Source of the DNA: Exiguobacterium sp. RIT594
GTDB lineage: Bacteria > Bacillota > Bacilli > Exiguobacteriales > Exiguobacteriaceae
Length of the DNA: 64,000 nucleotides
NCBI RefSeq assembly: GCF_003339585.1
Contig: NZ_QPKF01000001.1
Location: 1,240,001-1,304,000 of the forward strand
Reading direction: 5' to 3'
The translations under genes and the position numbers were made by a program. The notes below the pieces were generated by a model, which did not search any database, was not told where the DNA came from, and saw only the letters and a list, made by a program, of their open reading frames with translations. Shown one piece after another: positions 58,252-64,000 of the stretch; the stretch's first letter is position 1, and every line of letters starts with the position of its first letter.

Positions 58252-59170
58252 ATGACGACTTTTATGTATATTTTTTGTTTACTCATTTGGGAGTCTTAAT
58301 TTCATTGCCGTCAAGATTCAAGGTACGCCGGTCAGCCTGGAGCTATCGTTGACCTATCGTTTAATCCTGACTGCTGTGTTGTTCAGTCTTCTGGCATGGT
58401 TCATGAAACCGGTCGGAAAACCTCTGAAACAGGATCTTCCGTATATTCTGGTGTTTGGTATCTGTAATTTTGCACTCAGCTATCTCTGTCTCTATTACGC
58501 AACGATGCTCAGTTCAGCCGCAATCGTCACGTTGATTTTTTCACTGAAAGTGATCCTAACACCCGTTGCCTTGCGAATCTTTTTAAAAGAACAGTTACAT
58601 CTCCGCATCCTGATTGGCGGACTTCTCGGTGTGCTGGGTGTTTTGATTTTGCTTTATCCGACTTTACACGACATACATACGAATGATATAAAAGGAATTC
58701 TGCTCGCGCTGCTTGGTACTGGCATTACAGCAATCGGCGACGCCAGTTCAGCACGAAATGCGAAGCAGAAAGTAAATCCGGTGTATGCCAATGCGGTCGG
58801 ATTCACGGCAGGAGGTATTTTGCTTGGATTTGTCGTATGGTTTCAGGGGCAGGCAATCAGTATCCCGCCATCCGTTACTTACTTGTCCGCGCTTCTTTAC
58901 CTCACGCTGCTCGCATCGTTTGGCGCATGGTTCTTCTACCTGAAGTTGGTCGAGAACATCGGTGGTGCCAAAAGCGGCTACATGGTAGCGCTGTTTCCGG
59001 CAATTGGAGGAGTCGCTTCCGTCCTGATCGGTGAATCGAATTTATCTATTTACTTAGTGCTCGGTTGCTTGTTCAGTTGCACCGGTGCCGCTGTTGCGTC
59101 AGGAGTCGGGACTTATCTTCGAAAGCGGTTGGCAAGTAAAAGGCCATCCATGAATGCCGATTTGAAATAA
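58252..59170 (+). pseudogene. EamA (DMT) transporter, frameshifted near the N-terminus
   Basis: AGGAGTGGAGC precedes an ATG at 58252: TTFMYIFCLLIWES and a stop. One base over, the same region gives SLNFIAVKIQGTPVSLELSL and then an intact ten-helix transporter (SLLAWFMKPVGK, two EamA repeats) to 59170. A GGG at 58289-58291 with one G too many explains it; without it the start reads IWSLNFIAVKIQGT, a typical EamA opening. An internal start (TTG or ATG near 58349) would lose the first helix. Different from the EamA at 53306. Confidence 0.75.
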
Positions 59171-59172
59171 TG

Positions 59173-59211
59173 AAAAACCTGCTTCCGGCTGTCAGTCGGA
59201 AGCAGGTTTTT
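59173..59211. terminator. Strong bidirectional terminator
   Basis: AAAAACCTGCTTCCG and CGGAAGCAGGTTTTT form a 15-bp perfect stem. Confidence 0.9.
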
Positions 59212-59406
59212 CATTCCTCAATGATGTGTCGTGATATTGAAGCGGATAAAACGCAAAGTCAGATAAAAAGATACAGTTACTTTCTATACCGCCTTTCTTA
59301 GTAACAACAATATCGGAAATTATTTTCACCAAATTAATGAACTTTTATGTATCCTTGTAAAACAAAAAACTCAGGTAGTTATTGGACATAGGGTATTATG
59401 TTATTT

Positions 59407-60210
59407 TTAGACTTCAGACTCAAGTTGAACGATAACATGACTTAAATCCGATACATCTTCTTTTTTATTAAACAACACTATCGCTTCTTCGTAGGTCATA
59501 AACTCTTCATTAGTATAATTTACTAAAACTTCAGCTAATAGTTCAGCATAAGAATCTAATTCGTCCTCATCATCTGAATGTTCTACCCGTTGACGTAACT
59601 CAGTGATTAGTCCTTCAAGATCCTCACAACGCGTCAACCACATACGATACGCTTCGAGTCGTGCTTCCTCATCAGTACCTTTAATTGTTTCTCGAATTTC
59701 ATCCATACTAGGATAGTCAGCAAATACAACTTCATGTGTTAGCCCGTCATCATTCTCTCGTTTTTCGAGATTTGGTAGTAATGCTTCAAAAGATTCTGCT
59801 ACAAGATATGCAGCCTCGTCAGAAATGTCCAAACACCATACTTCTGGTTTTTTGGGATTTTCATCAAAATCAAAGTACCACAGATAACTTCCTTCACCTT
59901 CACCAAATATCATTTTTTCCCCAGCTAAGCCCCACTCATTTAAGACAGAGGTATTTTCTACAAATTTTTCAATTGTTAACGGCATGAATTCATATAAAGG
60001 TAAGTAAAGTCCTGTTTCTTCATCAGACCAGCTGTTTTTAAAGTCTACAATAACTAAATTAAATGCAATATTCCCACCGTTTTGTTCTTCCATTTTTTTG
60101 AGATAGCTTTTTGGTAAACGACTACCCAATTGCTTTTCAATATGTTTAATCTCTTCTTTTTTTAGAGGTGCAATAACTTCTTCGCCTAATAATTCATCCC
60201 AAAATTCCAA
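59407..60210 (-). CDS. SMI1/KNR4 family protein
   Basis: A 267-residue protein starting at TTG 60210 behind GAGGG. SMI1/KNR4 domain in residues 1-150 (EIKHIEKQLGSRLPKSYLKK, NGGNIAFN, FGEGEGSYLWYFDFDENPKK, VWCLDISDEAAYLVAESFEA). The C-terminal third is acidic and helical (DLEGLITELRQRVEHSDDED) and differs from the other SMI1 proteins in the window. Predicted immunity protein. AT-rich. Confidence 0.85.
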   Translation of the reverse strand: MEFWDELLGEEVIAPLKKEEIKHIEKQLGSRLPKSYLKKMEEQNGGNIAFNLVIVDFKNSWSDEETGLYLPLYEFMPLTIEKFVENTSVLNEWGLAGEKMIFGEGEGSYLWYFDFDENPKKPEVWCLDISDEAAYLVAESFEALLPNLEKRENDDGLTHEVVFADYPSMDEIRETIKGTDEEARLEAYRMWLTRCEDLEGLITELRQRVEHSDDEDELDSYAELLAEVLVNYTNEEFMTYEEAIVLFNKKEDVSDLSHVIVQLESEV

Positions 60211-60238
60211 TTAAATCCCTCTTCCTTGTAGAACATGT

Positions 60239-60712
60239 TTATTTCACGACTCCTGTATGCAGACGCATTTTGACGAATTCATAGCTCTCGCCGTTTGTTT
60301 CCTGCTGAAACCGTTCGACCGGCTCAAAACCGCTTTTCGTATACAGCCGGATAGCCCGTTCATTAAACGTCGCGACAGCTAATTCGATGTGATGTGGTTG
60401 ATATTTCTCGATCGCGAAAGCGAGACCGCTTTCCAAAAACGCTACGCCGTTTCCCTGTCCCGTCAAATCTGGTCGCATTCCCAGTGCCAACTCAAGACTA
60501 TTCTGTCCAGGCTCAAATACAAAAAATCCGATTAGTTGTGTTTCATCCATCACCGCATAATAATGTTCCGTCCGTTGATCGGGATCCAAAAATTCTGCCA
60601 AGTCGTCCTGATCGTTCGGCATATCATAAAAGGCAAAGTCGCCTTCGTATGTCCATTCATAGGCAATCTCTTCCGCCTGACTTTGTGTCAGTGGCAGATA
60701 AGTATAGCTCAT
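60239..60712 (-). CDS. GNAT family N-acetyltransferase
   Basis: About 157 residues of the GNAT fold: ALGMRPDLTGQGNGVAFLES carries the acetyl-CoA motif (Q/RxxGxG), with AVMDETQLIGFFVFEPGQNS before it and AVATFNERAIRLYTKSGFEP after. Acetyl acceptor unknown. AAGGAG lies 8 bases before the ATG at 60712. Lies between two SMI1 genes. Confidence 0.9.
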   Translation of the reverse strand: MSYTYLPLTQSQAEEIAYEWTYEGDFAFYDMPNDQDDLAEFLDPDQRTEHYYAVMDETQLIGFFVFEPGQNSLELALGMRPDLTGQGNGVAFLESGLAFAIEKYQPHHIELAVATFNERAIRLYTKSGFEPVERFQQETNGESYEFVKMRLHTGVVK

Positions 60713-60747
60713 CACGCATTCTCCTTTTTAAAACTACTCACAATGTT

Positions 60748-61362
60748 TTATTTCTTATCTTCAAGATAAAGTGTTTCGTCGACTTCTTCATACGTTAAAG
60801 TATCATCATATATTACAGTCATTTCAAGGTCTTCTGACCACTCCCAAAAGTAATCGCCTTGGGCAATGATAGCGCGTTCTAAAAAACATTCGAAATTCAA
60901 ATTTAATGGAACAGCCATATCCAGACCATCTGATGGATGCACAACTGTGATATATGGTTTTTTAAAGGATCTTTCCGCATCCGCACATTGATTTTTATCA
61001 ATTAAAATCCAATCCTCATCTATTTGACCTATGATCCAGAAGTTTCCTTCTGAGAGGAGACCGTCTTCTGAATGGTGTTCTTCCGACATTTCCAGCATTT
61101 CCTTAAGAGGAAACAATTCTAGAATTAGATCAGATTCAGTTCTAAATAAGCCACATCCATCATGCAACGTTAAAAAATGTTTATAGTCTTTCGGCAAAGA
61201 AAAATTATCTTCAGGCAAGCAGGATTCAATTTCTTGAGAAGTTAAAGGTTTATTAAAACTACAAGTTGCCCATCCGTTTCTACCGTATCTTCCCATAATA
61301 AATCTCGGCTCATCTTTAAACATTTGTTTGAGCAAAGTCAATGTTCTTTCAATCGGTTTCAT
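60748..61362 (-). CDS. SMI1/KNR4 family protein
   Basis: A 204-residue SMI1/KNR4 protein: NFSLPKDYKHFLTLHDGCGL, NFWIIGQIDEDWILIDKNQ, NLNFECFLERAIIAQGDYFW. The last block is nearly the same as in the tandem pair at 51221 and 52187, so the three share an ancestor, but this copy lacks their second domain. GAGGAGG precedes the ATG. AT-rich. Confidence 0.85.
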   Translation of the reverse strand: MKPIERTLTLLKQMFKDEPRFIMGRYGRNGWATCSFNKPLTSQEIESCLPEDNFSLPKDYKHFLTLHDGCGLFRTESDLILELFPLKEMLEMSEEHHSEDGLLSEGNFWIIGQIDEDWILIDKNQCADAERSFKKPYITVVHPSDGLDMAVPLNLNFECFLERAIIAQGDYFWEWSEDLEMTVIYDDTLTYEEVDETLYLEDKK

Positions 61363-61522
61363 CTTATATCCTCCTCAATTTTCGAACTGCTCCTATTTAC
61401 AAGTATTCTCTTCATTCTATACCTTTAATTGGAAATAAAGATACCAACTTCTCGCGTTTATGATATGATCAACTCAATAAAAAAATACATATATTACCTT
61501 TTAAAAGAACGGAGGATTTTGA

Positions 61523-61849
61523 ATGAGTGGTGATGGACTAGTTTGGAGTGTTCTAATATCAATCTTAATCGTTTTGAATTTGTCGGCTGTTCTTTTATAC
61601 AGGAAAGGAAAAATGCCTTTATGGGGATCCGGACTAATAATCGGAATTCTTGGACCAATCATTGCTTTAATATCAGGTTCTATCTTTTTAAAAATAGATC
61701 ACAGTATGGGCGGAGAAGGTTTTGGTGCTGCTTTTTCAGCAGCTTTTATCGGATTCGTTATCGTTGGTAATGGAATCCTTTATCTTATTGTCGGTCTTTT
61801 AATAGTAATTACGAAATTCATTAGAAAACGTCAATTAGATCAACGATGA
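61523..61849 (+). CDS. Membrane protein
   Basis: A 108-residue protein with three helices (VWSVLISILIVLNLSAVLLY, LIIGILGPIIALISGSIFL, AAFIGFVIVGNGILYLIVGL) and small glycine-rich segment GGEGFGAAFSAAF. ACGGAGG precedes the ATG. It is followed 53 bases later by the large membrane-anchored protein; possibly one operon. Function unknown. Confidence 0.6.
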   Translation: MSGDGLVWSVLISILIVLNLSAVLLYRKGKMPLWGSGLIIGILGPIIALISGSIFLKIDHSMGGEGFGAAFSAAFIGFVIVGNGILYLIVGLLIVITKFIRKRQLDQR

Positions 61850-61902
61850 TGAAAGCATAAAGTATCCATAAGTAAAATGAAAATTAAGGTGGTCTGTATA
61901 TT

Positions 61903-63162
61903 TTGAGAGAACGAAGACGTTCGGATCGGTATTCATCAGGGCTTAATGGGAAAGGAACGCTACTGGCTATTTTGATTGTAATTGCCATAGGAGCAGTTGG
62001 AAGTATGGCGAACAATGACGAAACGGAGGAAGTGAAAGAACCCAAGCAAGAAGCGAAAGCGGAGGATAAAAAAGAATCAGTCGATCAAGGAATGTCTGAA
62101 AAGAAAATTAAAACTACCGTTAAAGTGCAATCACCTAGCGATGTGAGCAATCTAAATGAAATACAACAAGCTGTGAATACGGGAGAAGATGACTTGCGAG
62201 ACGCCATCGATTCAACAAATCAATTTGTAGACGATCTCGTGACAAAGCAAGAAGCCTTACGTAAATCTAAAAATCTCGCTATTCAAGATTTCCAGAAAAC
62301 CATCACCGATGATGTCGTGGAAAAACTCGATAATCAAATTTCATTTTTGAATGATGCAGCTCAAACTGCTCATTCCATGGCAACTGGCGTTTTCTTGGAC
62401 AACGAAAAAAACATTTCAGTCGAAGGTACTGAAAATCTTGATTTTGTGAAGCTTGAACAGTTAGCAGACAATTTTAATTCAATGGCGTTTAGCTTAGAGA
62501 CATACGGGATGGCTCGTAGTTTTGAATCGTGGGAAGAAGCCTCTGCTTACCTACCAAGCCGTCGGGAAGAATCGCTTCTTGCTATTCCATTAAACGAAGC
62601 AATCATCCATTCTTCATCCGTTATCGATGAACCGATTATTGCAGAGCCGGTTACGGAAGAAGGAAATGTCGACGGGGAATCGGTTGCGAGTACAGAACAA
62701 ACCGACGCCGAACGATATCCAGAAGCCATCACAAGCGTTTTTAAAATCTCAGAAGCTATGAATGCTATCTATGTAACGGCTGATGAATTACAACAGCGCT
62801 TTACCCCTTATGAGAAGGAGGACGGGTTTGGTCAGTTTGAATACATCTCAGTGGACGACTTAGATGATTTATACAAATTTGACGCAACCGTAGCGAATGA
62901 AATCACAGTGAGCATTCACTTCGAAGCACCTGATTATACGACAGATGGATTTACGCAAGCTATGGATTCACACCGTATTATCATAAAAGAATTGGATCAA
63001 TTGAGTGCGCTCCTCGAAGTGTATTCAAGTGAATTCCGGCAAGATCCACAAGGCACACTTGCACAAGCGAAAGGCCACCTTGAACGAATCAAAGCAGCAG
63101 CCCAGATTGAACGACCAGGCTTTGAAAAATTCTTCAAAACTGCTGGACCAGAAGCAAACTAA
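61903..63162 (+). CDS. Membrane-anchored acidic coiled-coil protein
   Basis: A 419-residue protein starting at TTG 61903 behind AAGGTGG. One transmembrane helix (about 18-37, TLLAILIVIAIGAVGSMA), a charged linker (EEVKEPKQEAKAEDKKESVD), then a helical ectodomain of two similar halves (about 75-215 and 265-410) rich in coiled-coil heptads, separated by an acidic segment (IAEPVTEEGNVDGESVASTE). The C-terminal half recalls DUF3829-type helical domains, but this is uncertain. AT-rich. Function unknown; anchored outside the cell. Confidence 0.6.
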   Translation: MRERRRSDRYSSGLNGKGTLLAILIVIAIGAVGSMANNDETEEVKEPKQEAKAEDKKESVDQGMSEKKIKTTVKVQSPSDVSNLNEIQQAVNTGEDDLRDAIDSTNQFVDDLVTKQEALRKSKNLAIQDFQKTITDDVVEKLDNQISFLNDAAQTAHSMATGVFLDNEKNISVEGTENLDFVKLEQLADNFNSMAFSLETYGMARSFESWEEASAYLPSRREESLLAIPLNEAIIHSSSVIDEPIIAEPVTEEGNVDGESVASTEQTDAERYPEAITSVFKISEAMNAIYVTADELQQRFTPYEKEDGFGQFEYISVDDLDDLYKFDATVANEITVSIHFEAPDYTTDGFTQAMDSHRIIIKELDQLSALLEVYSSEFRQDPQGTLAQAKGHLERIKAAAQIERPGFEKFFKTAGPEAN

Positions 63163-63196
63163 TCGTAATACACCACGCTCGCGTCTTTATTAGACG

Positions 63197-63221
63197 ACAA
63201 AAAAACCGCTCAATCGAGCGG
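63197..63221 (-). terminator. Terminator of the RNA methyltransferase gene
   Basis: CCGCTC-AATC-GAGCGG; on the minus strand the hairpin is followed by seven T. Confidence 0.8.
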
Positions 63222-63299
63222 CTCCTGACATTTTGGCGAAAAAAATTAAAAAGTGGGAACTGAGTGGGAACTGGCGACTTCCGCACCCTTGAAAACTGC

Positions 63300-64000
63300 T
63301 TAAGCCTGCGGTCTTTTCCGACGGAGACCATAATACTGGTAAAACTGAACTTCGATATTACCATTGTAAAGCTTACGGCGTTTTGTCGCCGGACGACCAA
63401 ATGCTTTTTCGAACTCGACGTACGACGTGATCATATAGACACTGTAGTACGGGAATTCACGGAACGCATTGCCGATCTTCCGGTAAAGTTGGTGGACTTC
63501 ACGTGCGTCTTCCAGACGTTCACCGTACGGCGGGTTCCCGATGATGACACCAAAGTCTTCCTTCGGCTTGAAGTCCGCTGCGTCGCGTTGCATGACGTTG
63601 ATTGCGTCGCGGACGTCTGCGAGCTCGGCGTTTTGTTTCGCGAGCTTGACCATTTCCGGATCCGTATCGTTGGCATAGATTTTGAGTGGCTTGTCCCACT
63701 CGGCTTTGTCGTTCGCTTCCTTGATTGCGTCGAACCAGGCTTTTTTCGGAATACATGCCCATTCCTGTGAGGCGAATTCACGGTTGATGCCCGGTGCGAT
63801 ATTCCGTCCGATCATCGCGGCTTCGATCGCCAGTGTCCCGGATCCCGTAAAGACGTCGTAAAGCGGCATATCCGGCTTCCAGTTCGTCAGCATCAGCATC
63901 GCCGCTGCCATCGTTTCTTTCAGTGGTGCCGCGGAGTGGAACTCGCGGTAGCCGCGTTTATGGAGCGCATCGCCTGACGTGTCGATTGTCAGCGTTGCGA
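63300..64000 (-). CDS. Class I RNA methyltransferase, YpsC/RlmL type (5' end outside window)
   Basis: C-terminal 233 residues of a THUMP-domain RNA methyltransferase; the N-terminus lies beyond the right edge. Visible motifs: VFTGSGTLAIEAAMIGRNIA (SAM motif I), NDTDPEMV (motif II), DFGVIIGNPPYGERL (motif IV, NPPY, which marks N2-guanine or adenine methyltransferases) and the closing YYGLRRKRP. RlmL methylates G2445 of 23S rRNA in E. coli; the Bacilli YpsC group is assigned to 23S rRNA by similarity. No ribosome site is visible because the start is cut off. Confidence 0.9.
   Translation of the reverse strand, partial: ATLTIDTSGDALHKRGYREFHSAAPLKETMAAAMLMLTNWKPDMPLYDVFTGSGTLAIEAAMIGRNIAPGINREFASQEWACIPKKAWFDAIKEANDKAEWDKPLKIYANDTDPEMVKLAKQNAELADVRDAINVMQRDAADFKPKEDFGVIIGNPPYGERLEDAREVHQLYRKIGNAFREFPYYSVYMITSYVEFEKAFGRPATKRRKLYNGNIEVQFYQYYGLRRKRPQA

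Noticed and set aside
1..64000. CRISPR array, IS element, prophage or conjugative module
   Set aside because: No regularly spaced repeats, transposase, integrase, capsid or type IV/VII secretion genes were recognised anywhere in the window.

Overview
The window looks like a chromosomal segment of a low-to-medium GC Gram-positive rod of the class Bacilli. Protein styles and gene families point to Exiguobacterium or a close relative; this is inferred from protein content, not from a marker gene. Strong AGGAGG-type ribosome binding sites, sigma-A promoters, cre and Fur-like sites and Bacilli-type MurNAc recycling genes support it. No rRNA, tRNA, CRISPR array, insertion sequence or prophage was seen.

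Region 1 (1-26,900) is mostly housekeeping and accessory metabolism. It holds a NikA-like metal-binding lipoprotein behind a Fur-box promoter, a DUF1349 protein, an AT-rich VbhA/Fic toxin-antitoxin pair, a VOC protein and an alpha/beta hydrolase. A MurNAc-peptidoglycan recycling set follows: mupG with a FlaR-like kinase, murQ-murP, and a secreted nagZ. murQ and nagZ share a 13-bp palindrome upstream, and nagZ also has a cre site. NagZ would release MurNAc outside the cell, MurP would import and phosphorylate it, MupG would split phosphorylated disaccharide, and MurQ would remove the lactyl ether. Next come an AraC/GyrI-type regulator, a LysR gene divergent from a ketopantoate-reductase-like/acetoacetate-decarboxylase-like operon, an HxlR regulator divergent from an MFS exporter with two 41-bp operator-like repeats between them, a frameshifted methyltransferase, terC, sstT and a secreted helical protein.

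Region 2 (about 27,000-61,400) is the unusual part. It is a run of small, mostly minus-strand genes of the kinds used as immunity proteins against polymorphic or contact-dependent toxins: six SMI1/KNR4 genes (one fused to DUF2750, one to DUF4241), DUF4241, DUF4304, DUF3885, SUFU, barstar, DUF5412, ankyrin repeats, at least four members of an unnamed paralogous family, and four proteins with a WGR-like N-terminal module, three of them fused to a membrane domain. Small membrane proteins and lipoproteins are interspersed. No toxin or secretion gene is visible, so it reads as an orphan poly-immunity reservoir. Ordinary genes are embedded in it (cupin/LacI/HAD, NUDIX, glutathione peroxidase, two EamA exporters, DUF2268 protease, GNAT).

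Region 3 (61,500-64,000) has two membrane-associated proteins of unknown function and the 3' part of a YpsC/RlmL-type RNA methyltransferase.

Six genes are broken by a single inserted or missing base, mostly in homopolymers, and one more carries two in-frame stops. Five of the six frameshifts lie between 40 and 58 kb. This is either decay in a dispensable region or a base-calling artefact; the sequence alone cannot decide.
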